Source: Pararhodobacter zhoushanensis | GTDB lineage: Bacteria > Pseudomonadota > Alphaproteobacteria > Rhodobacterales > Rhodobacteraceae | Reading direction: 5' to 3' | Assembly: GCF_003990445.1 (NCBI RefSeq) | Contig: NZ_REEZ01000001.1 | Span: 748,358 to 812,357 of the forward strand | DNA length: 64,000 bases | In this document: one piece after another, positions 57,017-64,000 of the stretch | Layout of the letters: each line of letters begins with the position of its first letter | How positions within the stretch are numbered: position 1 is the stretch's first letter | Notes under the pieces: generated by a model | Database searches by the model: none | Told to the model about the DNA's origin: nothing | The model's input: only the letters and a program-made list of their open reading frames with translations | Translations under genes and position numbers: made by a program

Positions 57017-57994
57017 ATGATGACGATGAACCGCAGGGGTGTGCTTGCCGCAGCAGGGCTTGCACTGACCACCGCACTGACACCGGTCGCAACATTCGCG
57101 CAATCGGGTGCGCCGATCACCCTTATCGTGCCCTATGGCGGCGGCGGGCTGATCGACGGGCTGGTGCGCGAGATCGCCGATTCGATGTCGCAAACCCTTG
57201 GCCAGCCGGTGCTTGTCGAGAACAAGCCGGGTGCCAATGGCATCATCGGCGCCACCCTTGCGGCCCATGCCGCGCCCGATGGCCTGACCTATTTCGTCGG
57301 CGCAACCGGCCCGCTGTCGCTGAACGTGCTGCTGCGCGACGGCCTTGATTACAGCATGGACAGCTTTGCGCCGGTCGGCACGATGATGAGCGGACCGCTG
57401 ACGATCTCTGTCCCCGCGTCGATGGGCGGCGAGGATATCGACGGTCTGGTGGCCTATGCCCACGAGCGCGGCACGCCGCTGCGCTACGCAACGCTGGGAC
57501 CGGGCAGCGTGACCCATCTGTTCGGCATGGTCTTGCAGGACCGGTTGGGCGTCGACATGGTTGACGTCGCCTATGACAACAACCCCTCGGCGATTACCGA
57601 CCTGATCGGCGGGCAGAATGACCTGAACTTCTCGACGCCGATCTCGCTGGTCGCGCATCAGGAGTCGGGCGATCTGGTGATGCTGGCGATTTCCTCGCCC
57701 GAGCGCCACCCGCGCTTCCCCGACCTGCCGACCACGACCGAGCTTGGCTACCCTGAGCTGGTGTCTTCGTTCTGGTTCGGCCTTCTGGCCCCGACCGGCA
57801 CGCCCGACAGCGACATCACCCGTGTCAGCGAAGCGCTGCAAACCGCGTTGAACAGCGCGGATCTGCAAGAACGCATGAACAACGTCGGCATGACGCCCGA
57901 AGTTGGCGGCGCCGATGCGATGCAGGCTCAACTGGACTGGGACATGGACTTCTGGGGGGGCGTGATTACCCGGAACAACATCCGTCTCGAGTAA
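57017..57994 (+). CDS. tctC: Tripartite tricarboxylate transporter periplasmic binding protein
   Basis: This 325-residue Bug/TctC protein has a signal peptide with an RR pair (MNRRGVLAAAGLALTTALTP) ending near FAQS. It then shows LIVPYGGGGLIDGLVRE, VENKPGANGIIGA and PTTTELGYPELV. GGGAGGAA precedes the ATG. It supplies the substrate to TctAB, whose genes are about 7.8 kb away in the divergent operon. The substrate is presumably a carboxylate and not necessarily a tricarboxylate. Confidence 0.93.
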   Translation: MMTMNRRGVLAAAGLALTTALTPVATFAQSGAPITLIVPYGGGGLIDGLVREIADSMSQTLGQPVLVENKPGANGIIGATLAAHAAPDGLTYFVGATGPLSLNVLLRDGLDYSMDSFAPVGTMMSGPLTISVPASMGGEDIDGLVAYAHERGTPLRYATLGPGSVTHLFGMVLQDRLGVDMVDVAYDNNPSAITDLIGGQNDLNFSTPISLVAHQESGDLVMLAISSPERHPRFPDLPTTTELGYPELVSSFWFGLLAPTGTPDSDITRVSEALQTALNSADLQERMNNVGMTPEVGGADAMQAQLDWDMDFWGGVITRNNIRLE

Positions 57995-58015
57995 GCCTCA
58001 GGTTTACGCCGACGC

Positions 58016-58044
58016 AAAGGCCCCGTCGCAAGACGGGGCCTTTT
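58016..58044. terminator. Bidirectional terminator between tctC and tetR
   Basis: AAAGGCCCCGTC-GCAA-GACGGGGCCTTTT is a 12-bp perfect stem with a four-base loop and a T-tract (A-tract on the other strand). It separates convergent genes. Confidence 0.88.
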
Positions 58045-58068
58045 GCCATGCGCTTGAGCTGCGAACAC

Positions 58069-58692
58069 TCAGCTTTTCAGTCCGTTCAGGATAATATCGG
58101 CGTACTGGCTGACGATGTCTTCAGCGCTCAGGCTTTTCGCCGGGTCGAACCAGCGCTGCATCCAGTTGATGCCTGACAGGATCAAACGCCCCGCCGCCGC
58201 CGGATCGACCTCGCGGAACTCCCCCGAGTCGACGCCTTCGCGGATCAGATCGCGCAACCGTTGCTCGAACAGCCGCCGACGGGCGACGCGGCGCGCCATG
58301 CGGTGGCGGTCAGGATCGGTCCAGAAGGCCGTACTGGCGGCGATCCACGACGAGCGATGATCGGCAAAGAACGTGGCGGCAGCGGTCATGAAGGCAAGGA
58401 TCTTCTCCGACGCCGTGCCGGTTTCAGGGATGCGGGCTTCGACAAACTCATACAGATTGCGCGTCGAGTTGAACGAAATCCGCGCGTAGATTTCGTCCTT
58501 GCTGACAAAATGATGGTACAGCAGCGCTTTTGACACGCCCGCCGCCATCGCGATGTCGCGCATCGACGTGCCTTCATAGCCTTTTTCGGCAAAGATCCGG
58601 GTGCCGACTTCGAGCAACTCCTGCACCCGCGCGCTGCCCTCATCCGTCCCCGAATCGGCACTGTCGTCTGCCCGGCTGTCTTGCTCATTCAT
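58069..58692 (-). CDS. TetR-family transcriptional regulator
   Basis: This 207-residue regulator has the TetR helix-turn-helix GTSMRDIAMAAGVSKALLYHHFVSKDEIY at about residues 40-68 (cited by its ends GTSMRD and KDEIY). It follows a polar, acidic N-terminal tail. The C-terminal ligand domain is unassigned. The palindrome 47 bases before its start matches those before tctC and the operon, so it probably represses all three units until an acyl-CoA or related inducer appears. Confidence 0.9.
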   Translation of the reverse strand: MNEQDSRADDSADSGTDEGSARVQELLEVGTRIFAEKGYEGTSMRDIAMAAGVSKALLYHHFVSKDEIYARISFNSTRNLYEFVEARIPETGTASEKILAFMTAAATFFADHRSSWIAASTAFWTDPDRHRMARRVARRRLFEQRLRDLIREGVDSGEFREVDPAAAGRLILSGINWMQRWFDPAKSLSAEDIVSQYADIILNGLKS

Positions 58693-58738
58693 CGTTGTTG
58701 CCCCGAAGCCGTCTGCGTTACCGCAAAGTGACGGCCCC

Positions 58739-58752
58739 TGACCGATCGGTCA
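58739..58752. promoter_or_regulatory. TetR-type operator before tetR
   Basis: TGACCGATCGGTCA is a perfect 14-bp palindrome upstream of the tetR start at 58692. It has the same core as the sites at 56857 and 56939 and indicates autoregulation. It overlaps the stop region of the LysR gene. Confidence 0.78.
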
Positions 58753-59682
58753 AGGCCTGCGCCCCGGCAAACTGCCCTCTCGCAGGGCGCGCCCCCAATG
58801 TGCGACGACAAAATCGATATAAAGCCGCAGTTTGGCGGGAATAAACGGCGCTTCGGGATAGGTGACAAAGATCCCTTCCTCAAACGTCGCGTTGGTCACC
58901 CGCATGTCCGGCAGAACGACCACCAGCGCACCCGACGCGATCTGATCGGCAACCGTGTAGTCATCGAGCAACGCGATGCCCTGCCCTGCGAGCGCCATGT
59001 TCAGCAGCACCAATCCGTTGTTGGAACTGAACACGGTGGGGATCGCAAGTTCATGCTCGGTTTCGCCGTCGCGGAACCGCCAATAGACCCGTTCGTGACT
59101 GGTCCAGTAGGTCAGACAGTCATGCGCTGACAAGTCTTGCGGGCAGGTAATGGCGGGCGTGCGCGCCAGATACGCGGGCGAGGCCACCAGAATACGCTGG
59201 CTCAGAAACAAACGCCGCCGCACCAATCCTTGCTCGGCAGGCGGTGCGATGCGGAAATCAAGGTCGAACCCGTCCTCACGCAGGCGTACCGGCTGCTCGG
59301 ACAGATGCAGATCGACCACCAGATCGGGATAGAGTTGCGAGAACGACGGTTGCAGCCGTGACAGCACCGACACCCCGAACATCGTGCGCGAATGCACCCG
59401 CAGTATGCCGCGCGGGGATTCATTCTGATCGCTGGCCGCATTCTCTGCCGCCTTGACCGACGCCAGAATGTCGCTGGCATCCCGGTGATAGCGCTGCCCG
59501 GCCTCGGTCAGGGTCAGCGCGCGGGTCGAACGGTGGATCAGCGTGACGCCCAGACTGGCCTCAAGCTCGTTCACATGGCGCGAGACGCTGGCCGGGGACA
59601 GGCCATAAAGCCGCCCGGCAGCAGAGAAGCTGCCGCTTTCGGCGGTCGCCACCAAGAGTTCCATCGCCCGCAGCTTGTCCAT
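58750..59682 (-). CDS. LysR-family transcriptional regulator
   Basis: This 310-residue LysR protein has the winged helix MELLVATAESGSFSAAGRLYGLSPASVSRHVNEL at the start (cited by its ends) and a substrate-binding domain. ATG at 59682 follows AAAAGG. A GTG at 59688 is less likely. It is divergent from the flavin monooxygenase pair and probably controls it. Confidence 0.88.
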   Translation of the reverse strand: MDKLRAMELLVATAESGSFSAAGRLYGLSPASVSRHVNELEASLGVTLIHRSTRALTLTEAGQRYHRDASDILASVKAAENAASDQNESPRGILRVHSRTMFGVSVLSRLQPSFSQLYPDLVVDLHLSEQPVRLREDGFDLDFRIAPPAEQGLVRRRLFLSQRILVASPAYLARTPAITCPQDLSAHDCLTYWTSHERVYWRFRDGETEHELAIPTVFSSNNGLVLLNMALAGQGIALLDDYTVADQIASGALVVVLPDMRVTNATFEEGIFVTYPEAPFIPAKLRLYIDFVVAHWGRALREGSLPGRRP

Positions 59683-59789
59683 TACCACCTTTTCATTTCT
59701 TGCAAAGCTGAGCTGCGAAACTGCCCGGTTATCACCAAAATTGCAATAACCTACACTGGAGGCAGATGTTCTGACGGGAGGAAAATACC

Positions 59790-60863
59790 ATGGACTTCGG
59801 CGCCTTCATTCTTGCGCAGCAGCGCGGCTACCATCAGTCTTCGCATCAGGTGATCGCGAATGCTGTCGAGCAAACGGTCATGGCTGAAAAGGCCGGTTTT
59901 TCAAACGCCTGGTACGCTGAACACCATTTCAACAACTACTCGCTGTCGCCCTCGCCGCTGATGATGGTGGCGCATTGCGCCGGCAAGACCAGCACGATCC
60001 GCCTTGGTTCGGCGGTCTGTATCCTGCCGCTCTACCACGCCCCGCGCTTTCTGGCCGAGGTCGGCTTTGTCGACACGCTGTCGAACGGCCGTCTGGAGTT
60101 GGGCATCGGCGTTGGCTATCAGGATTTCGAGTTCCAGCGCTTTGATACCAATCTGGCCGATGCCGGGAAAATCTTTGAGGAATACCTCGAAGTCATCCCC
60201 AAGGCGCTGACGCAAAAGATCTTTGAGCACCACAGCGAGTATCTCAACATCCCGCCCAGCTCGATCGCGACCCGGCCCATGCAAGACCCGATGCCGCCGC
60301 TGTGGATCACCACCGGCAACCCCAAGATCCGCGCCCATGCCTTCCGCGAAGGCTACAACATGTTTGTGACCGCCCTGCTCAACGGCATGGACTCGGTGCG
60401 TCATGTCCGCGGGCAGCTGGATCAGGCGATCGAGGAGTCTGGCACCGACGGCAGCAAGTCCCGCATCGGCTTTTTGCGCTGCGGCTATGCCAGCGACAAT
60501 GATGCCGAGATCGACTCGTATCTGGAGAACGCCATCTTCCAGCGCCGCCTGTCGTTCAGCCTGAAGAACCGCACCCAGACCACCGACGACGGCTACATGA
60601 TGAAAGAGGTCCCCTCTGAGGGTGATCCGACCATCGAAGACCTGCGCCGCAACCTGCCGGTCGGCAGCGTGAACCGGGTAATCGAGCGGCTGATCGAGGA
60701 AATCGAAGTGCTGCGCCCCGACCATATCGCGTTGCAGACCCAGCTGGGTGACTTTGATCAGAAGACCATGCTCAAGCAGATGGAGCTCTGGGGCGACACG
60801 ATCATCCCGGCGGTTCAGAAAGCGGTCGGCAGCACGACCAAAGTCTCCGCGGCGGCCGAGTAA
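59790..60863 (+). CDS. LLM-class flavin-dependent monooxygenase (bacterial luciferase family)
   Basis: This 357-residue LLM protein has MDFGAFILAQQRG, AEKAGFSNAWYAEHHFNNYS, GSAVCILPLYHAPRFLAEVGFVD and GRLELGIGVGYQDFEFQRF. The family oxidises substrates with FMNH2 from a partner reductase, including Baeyer-Villiger, sulfonate and aldehyde reactions. The reductase gene follows four bases downstream. GGGAGGAAAATACC precedes the ATG. Confidence 0.9.
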   Translation: MDFGAFILAQQRGYHQSSHQVIANAVEQTVMAEKAGFSNAWYAEHHFNNYSLSPSPLMMVAHCAGKTSTIRLGSAVCILPLYHAPRFLAEVGFVDTLSNGRLELGIGVGYQDFEFQRFDTNLADAGKIFEEYLEVIPKALTQKIFEHHSEYLNIPPSSIATRPMQDPMPPLWITTGNPKIRAHAFREGYNMFVTALLNGMDSVRHVRGQLDQAIEESGTDGSKSRIGFLRCGYASDNDAEIDSYLENAIFQRRLSFSLKNRTQTTDDGYMMKEVPSEGDPTIEDLRRNLPVGSVNRVIERLIEEIEVLRPDHIALQTQLGDFDQKTMLKQMELWGDTIIPAVQKAVGSTTKVSAAAE

Positions 60864-60867
60864 GACC

Positions 60868-61665
60868 ATGCGGATCGTTCTCACCGCCGGAGCGGCACCT
60901 CGCCTCGAAAGTGCCGAGGACTTCAAGCGCTTCTCGATTGCGCTTGATGGCACGCTGACCGCAAACCGCAGCGCAGCCGTCGCCCCGGTGGCTGAGCTCG
61001 ATGACGCAGATCACGCCTGGGTTCGGCCGGATGCGATCAGGGCCATCTCGCCCTTCGCCGGCCAGCCCGACTGGGAGAACGGCTTTGCCGCCATGCTCGG
61101 CTTTGCCGTCAAGCACGGCTGGGTTGATGCCCAGGGCCGTATCCGCGCGCATATCGACGAGATCGAGGCACTACCCCCGGTCGATGCCGACGCGTTCCGA
61201 CAAGCCATGCGGCGCTTTGCGTCGGGTGTGTGCATCGTGGCAGCAGGCAGCGGTGAGGCGCGCTGCGGGATGACGGTTTCGGCCTTTTCATCCGTCTCGG
61301 CCGAGCCGCCCATCGTGCTGGTCTGCCTGAACCGGCGCGCCGCCGCCCATGCCTGCGTCACCAGCGCGCCGAGTTTCAGCATCAACATCCTGCGCGCCGA
61401 TCAGACCGAGGAAGCGATGCTCTTCGCCGGGCAGCGGGTCCGCCATGGGGCTGCGCGCTTCGATGAAGACTGGGAGGCCGGGGACCACAGCGCCCCGGTC
61501 CTAAAGACCGCGCTGCAAAGCCTGATCTGCACCAGCCTCGCCCAGCACGAGGCCGGCAGCCACACGGTGCTGATCGGTCGCGTTGTGTCGGTGACGGCAG
61601 GATCGCCCGACGCGGCGCTGGTCAATTATGACGGCGCGCTGGGCCGGTTCGACCGCGCTTCCTGA
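60868..61665 (+). CDS. Flavin reductase with extra N-terminal region
   Basis: This 265-residue protein has a flavin-reductase-like, FMN-binding domain from about residue 105 on (FRQAMRRFASGVCIVAA, TVSAFSSVSAEPPIVLVCLN, PSFSINIL). The first 100 residues are not part of the usual domain. They are acidic and contain WVRPDAIRAISPF and WENGFAAMLGFA, and I do not recognise them. It should supply reduced flavin to the adjacent LLM enzyme. The ATG at 60868 is four bases after that gene. Confidence 0.85.
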   Translation: MRIVLTAGAAPRLESAEDFKRFSIALDGTLTANRSAAVAPVAELDDADHAWVRPDAIRAISPFAGQPDWENGFAAMLGFAVKHGWVDAQGRIRAHIDEIEALPPVDADAFRQAMRRFASGVCIVAAGSGEARCGMTVSAFSSVSAEPPIVLVCLNRRAAAHACVTSAPSFSINILRADQTEEAMLFAGQRVRHGAARFDEDWEAGDHSAPVLKTALQSLICTSLAQHEAGSHTVLIGRVVSVTAGSPDAALVNYDGALGRFDRAS

Positions 61666-61669
61666 CCGC

Positions 61670-62191
61670 TCAGTCCTTGCCGATCCGGTACACCGGATCA
61701 CCGGGCCACGCTGTGCCAACCGGCTGGCGCGGCCCGAAGCGTTCAGCCTCGGAGCCCTGCGGCACCGGCTGCGGGTCCACCCAGTCATAGACTACGGTCC
61801 TGCGCGCCACCCGCCATTCACCGTCGCGCTGCTCGAACAGGTCGCAATAGCGCCCGCTCATCATCACCTGCCGCACCACGCCATCCGGGCCAGCGCCGCG
61901 TTGCAGCGCCAGAAAATAGCTCTCGACCTCGGCGCTATATGCGTCGCGGAACGTGATCAGGATGTTCGTCACATGGTGCACATTGCGCGGCTCACGCGCC
62001 CAGGCGCCCCGGACCCTTTCGTAAAACTCCGATACCGGCCCCGCGGTCGCGCCGTGGCTGTCATAGGCGTCCGGCCAGTACGAGGACAGGAGCGCGGCCT
62101 CATCAGCCCGGTCAATGCCGCGCGCATAGCGGTAGAGGCAGTCCTTGATCGCCTCACGCGACAGGTATTCGTCCAGACCGGCTATGCTCAT
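61670..62191 (-). CDS. SnoaL/NTF2-like domain protein
   Basis: This 173-residue protein is of the SnoaL_4 / ring-hydroxylating-dioxygenase-small-subunit-like fold, with LSREAIKDCLYRYARGIDRADEA and NVHHVTNILITF and a C-terminal EWRVARRTVVYDWV strand. The fold includes isomerases, dehydratases and epoxide hydrolases, so a step on the monooxygenase product is plausible. It is convergent with the flavin reductase gene, with four bases between stops. Confidence 0.78.
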   Translation of the reverse strand: MSIAGLDEYLSREAIKDCLYRYARGIDRADEAALLSSYWPDAYDSHGATAGPVSEFYERVRGAWAREPRNVHHVTNILITFRDAYSAEVESYFLALQRGAGPDGVVRQVMMSGRYCDLFEQRDGEWRVARRTVVYDWVDPQPVPQGSEAERFGPRQPVGTAWPGDPVYRIGKD

Positions 62192-62500
62192 GTCTCTGCT
62201 CCGTTTCCCGGGATGACTGAGGTGACGGCCAGTGGTTGCAGTCCCACCAGAAGCAAGCGTCACCGAATGCGCCGTTTATGCCGCAACGGCACTACGGTTG
62301 CCAGCACCCGGGCGTACACAGGGCGGTAAGGAAGCGCGTTTCGGGGGCCCATGTGACCCGAGCACGTCCAGCCAGCCCGCCGGGTTCTGGCTGTCAGCAC
62401 CGGTGTCGGCGGCGGCGCTGCGCTGTCTGATCAACGAATAGCGCAACAGCCCTTAATCGCCCGATGAACGGGCGATGGAAAAGACACTGATTACAGAGAA
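62192..62500. other. Intergenic region upstream of the SnoaL-like gene
   Basis: This 309-base gap contains no gene I can support. A short open frame at 62232-62441 has no ribosome-binding site and no recognisable domain. An 8-bp perfect hairpin lies at 62456-62476 near the tRNA 3' end. Confidence 0.6.
62456..62476 (-). terminator. Possible terminator after tRNA-Pro
   Basis: ATCGCCCG-ATGAA-CGGGCGAT has a perfect 8-bp stem 25 bases downstream of the tRNA 3' end on the minus strand. Only TTAA follows, not a T-tract, so the call is tentative. Confidence 0.4.
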
Positions 62501-62577
62501 TGGTCGGGGCGATAGGATTCGAACCTACGACCTACGGTACCCAAAACCGTCGCGCTACCAAGCTGCGCCACGCCCCG
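62501..62577 (-). tRNA. tRNA-Pro (anticodon UGG)
   Basis: On the minus strand this is a full 77-base cloverleaf including encoded CCA. The acceptor CGGGGCG pairs with CGCCCCG. The D-arm is GCGCAGCTTGGTAGCGC. The anticodon arm is ACGGT-TTTGGGT-ACCGT with anticodon TGG. The T-arm contains GGTTCGAATCC. Confidence 0.97.
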
Positions 62578-62620
62578 ACAGGTGCCTCTTAGACCAGCTT
62601 TGCGCGGCTGGAAAGAGCGA

Positions 62621-63097
62621 TTAATCGCAAGGCCATGCTGCCGTGTCCTGCGCGATCGCCGGGTGGCGCAGAACGGCACCCTCTTCGATGTTCAGACGCT
62701 CGGCCATGCCGCCGTTGATTTCCAGAACATACTGGATGCCAAAGCCGCCATCGATGCCCGTGCGGTCCAGCGGGATCGCGTTGGCATGCACCGTTTGCAC
62801 CACGCCTTCGGCGTCCAGAAACAGCATATCCAGCGGGATCAGGGTGTTTTCCATCCAGAAAACCGCCCGCTGAGGGGCGTCGAAGACAAAAAGCATGCCC
62901 GAGAAGCGCGGCATCGACTCGCGGTGCATCAGGCCCAGTGCGCGCTCGTTCTCGGTATCAGCCACTTCAACGGTGAAGGCTGCCTGCCCGAAGTCGCCGC
63001 GCAGTTGCACATGATCTTCGGAACAGGCGCTGGCCGAGGCTTGGCCCGCCCCAATAACCAAAGCCAAAACAACGCCGACAAACCCGTTCCGCACCAT
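62621..63097 (-). CDS. DUF192 family secreted protein
   Basis: This 158-residue protein has a signal peptide (MVRNGFVGVVLALVIGAGQASA). DUF192 motifs follow: NERALGLMHRESMPRFSGMLFVFD, FWMENTLIPLDMLFLD and GGMAERLNI. The family is conserved and uncharacterised. The gene lies seven bases downstream of the cold-shock gene. Confidence 0.93.
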   Translation of the reverse strand: MVRNGFVGVVLALVIGAGQASASACSEDHVQLRGDFGQAAFTVEVADTENERALGLMHRESMPRFSGMLFVFDAPQRAVFWMENTLIPLDMLFLDAEGVVQTVHANAIPLDRTGIDGGFGIQYVLEINGGMAERLNIEEGAVLRHPAIAQDTAAWPCD

Positions 63098-63103
63098 AAA
63101 CCC

Positions 63104-63634
63104 TTAACCCTTGTTGTGCAGCGCAGTTTCCCACGATGCGATGGCAACTGCCATGCGGCCACGCTCGCCTTCAACGATGCGCAAGCCCACGGCCTCGCCC
63201 GGTTGTAACTCGGCAAAGCCGGATTTGCGCAGCACTTCCATGTGAATAAACACATCGTCGGGCAAACCAAAGCAGTTGGCAAAGCCAAACCCCTTGATCT
63301 TGTCGAACCATTTGATGCGCGCAGGCTCAAGCGGAAGATCGGCAATCGCCGGGTCTTCGGCCTCGTGAACATCGTCGGTTTCGACGATGGTGTCAGGCGG
63401 CGGCGTGATTTCAAAGACTTCGACCGCCTGAAGACCGCGTTGGGTCTGCTGGACGCTCACTTCGATGCCGGCGCGGTCACAGACCGAACTCTGGCCAAAA
63501 TTGCGTAAGGCGTTGACGTGCAGAAGGATGTCGGGACCGCCCGCTTCTGCAACGATAAAGCCAAAGCCCTTCGTGGGGTCGAACCATTTGACACTCCCGC
63601 GCACTCGCGGAAGGCCCCGTTCTATCTCGACCAT
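63104..63634 (-). CDS. Cold-shock-domain protein with two domains
   Basis: This 176-residue protein has two cold-shock domains. The first, at about 11-75, has GSVKWFDPTKGFGFIVAE and an LLHVNAL motif. The second, at about 105-170, has RIKWFDKIKGFGF and VFIHMEVLRKSG. The two are joined by an acidic linker. It binds nucleic acid. Two-domain forms are common in this group of bacteria. Confidence 0.93.
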   Translation of the reverse strand: MVEIERGLPRVRGSVKWFDPTKGFGFIVAEAGGPDILLHVNALRNFGQSSVCDRAGIEVSVQQTQRGLQAVEVFEITPPPDTIVETDDVHEAEDPAIADLPLEPARIKWFDKIKGFGFANCFGLPDDVFIHMEVLRKSGFAELQPGEAVGLRIVEGERGRMAVAIASWETALHNKG

Positions 63635-63728
63635 TTATATTCCCAACCATTAACATCGCCAACCTTGCAGCAGCATCTTCGCATTTTGCAGCAATGGCAA
63701 GAGGCGGGCGTTTCACGAAGCGTGAAAT

Positions 63729-64000
63729 TCAGGGGTTCAGGCGGGAAATGACCCAAGGCTCGGCATCATTTAGACGTGTAAACCGGAAGCGATCATGCAA
63801 CCGGAAGGCGCCGTCCGCCCAAAACTCGATCTCGACCGGCGTGATCCGAAACCCACCCCAAAACGGGGGACGCGGCGGGTTGGTGCCGTAACGTAAAGAC
63901 ATCTTGGCAACCTCGGCCATCAAGGCCCCGCGCGAGGCAAGCGGTTGGGATTGTTGAGAAGCCCAGGCCCCAAGGCGCGACTGTAGCGAACGGCTGGTGT
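63729..64000 (-). CDS. pdxH: Pyridoxamine 5'-phosphate oxidase, C-terminal part (5' end outside window)
   Basis: The frame enters from the right edge and ends at 63729. The visible 90 residues include [17 protein letters not shown] and [18 protein letters not shown]. The ending carries [11 protein letters not shown] and SRLNP, diagnostic for PdxH. The enzyme makes pyridoxal phosphate from the pyridoxine or pyridoxamine phosphates using FMN. Confidence 0.93.
   Translation of the reverse strand, partial: TSRSLQSRLGAWASQQSQPLASRGALMAEVAKMSLRYGTNPPRPPFWGGFRITPVEIEFWADGAFRLHDRFRFTRLNDAEPWVISRLNP

Noticed and set aside
62232-62441. Possible short plus-strand gene before the tRNA
   Set aside because: No ribosome-binding site and no recognisable family. 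It lies in a gap with no coding features.

Overview
The window is high-GC DNA from an alphaproteobacterium, most likely of the Rhodobacteraceae (Roseobacter group or a relative). This placement rests on the codon and GC style, the pdxH / two-domain cold-shock / DUF192 / tRNA-Pro order at the right edge, the GguAB-ChvE-type sugar transporter with a GbpR-like LysR regulator, and tripartite tricarboxylate transporter (TTT) genes. No CRISPR array, transposase, integrase or phage gene was seen. The gene content is metabolic and regulatory.

Layout. 1-10250 is mixed metabolism: a truncated FAD/GcvT dimethylglycine-dehydrogenase-like gene, an orphan metal-binding lipocalin-free ABC binding protein of the TroA type, adenine deaminase with a 3-hydroxyisobutyrate-dehydrogenase-like gene, a membrane-anchored penicillin-acylase-family hydrolase, an unrecognised P-loop ATPase, and metA. 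10278-15576 is a signalling island: an Hpt protein, two paralogous response regulators whose C-terminal domains look like degenerate GGDEF domains, a three-PAS histidine kinase, and a stand-alone receiver.

15704-29177 is a nearly self-contained oxidative sugar regulon. A GbpR-like LysR regulator is divergent from a ChvE-GguA-GguB importer, followed by L-arabonate-type dehydratase, L-arabinose/D-galactose 1-dehydrogenase, mutarotase, a DapA-family dehydratase, a 2-oxoglutarate-semialdehyde dehydrogenase, DgoK, DgoA and a lactonase. The shared upper enzymes can feed pentoses into the non-phosphorylating arabinose route (to 2-oxoglutarate) and galactose into the De Ley-Doudoroff route (to pyruvate and glyceraldehyde-3-phosphate).

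29406-43616 holds a GT61-like glycosyltransferase gene and a tightly overlapping ten-gene operon (31396-42994): an M20 deacylase, a Dpp/Opp-type importer, an aldehyde dehydrogenase, an SDR, a DmpA-type P1 hydrolase, an alpha/beta hydrolase and a TTC38-like TPR protein. It is divergent from a PAS-LuxR regulator, with a palindromic operator-like site between them. The substrate is unknown, probably an amide- or peptide-like compound.

43645-62191 is a second catabolic island. A twelve-gene operon (43645-56832) encodes an NDP-forming acyl-CoA synthetase, two crotonases, three acyl-CoA dehydrogenases, two SDRs (one a fusion), a class III CoA-transferase, a lactonase and TctA/TctB. TctC is divergent, then come TetR and LysR regulators, an LLM flavin monooxygenase with a flavin reductase that has an unusual N-terminal extension, and a SnoaL-like protein. 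Three TGACCG...CGGTCA palindromes lie before the operon, before tctC and before tetR, so these units probably form one TetR regulon. My inference is catabolism of a cyclic or branched carboxylate or ketone.

62501-64000 returns to housekeeping genes: tRNA-Pro(UGG), DUF192, a cold-shock-domain protein and the 3' part of pdxH.
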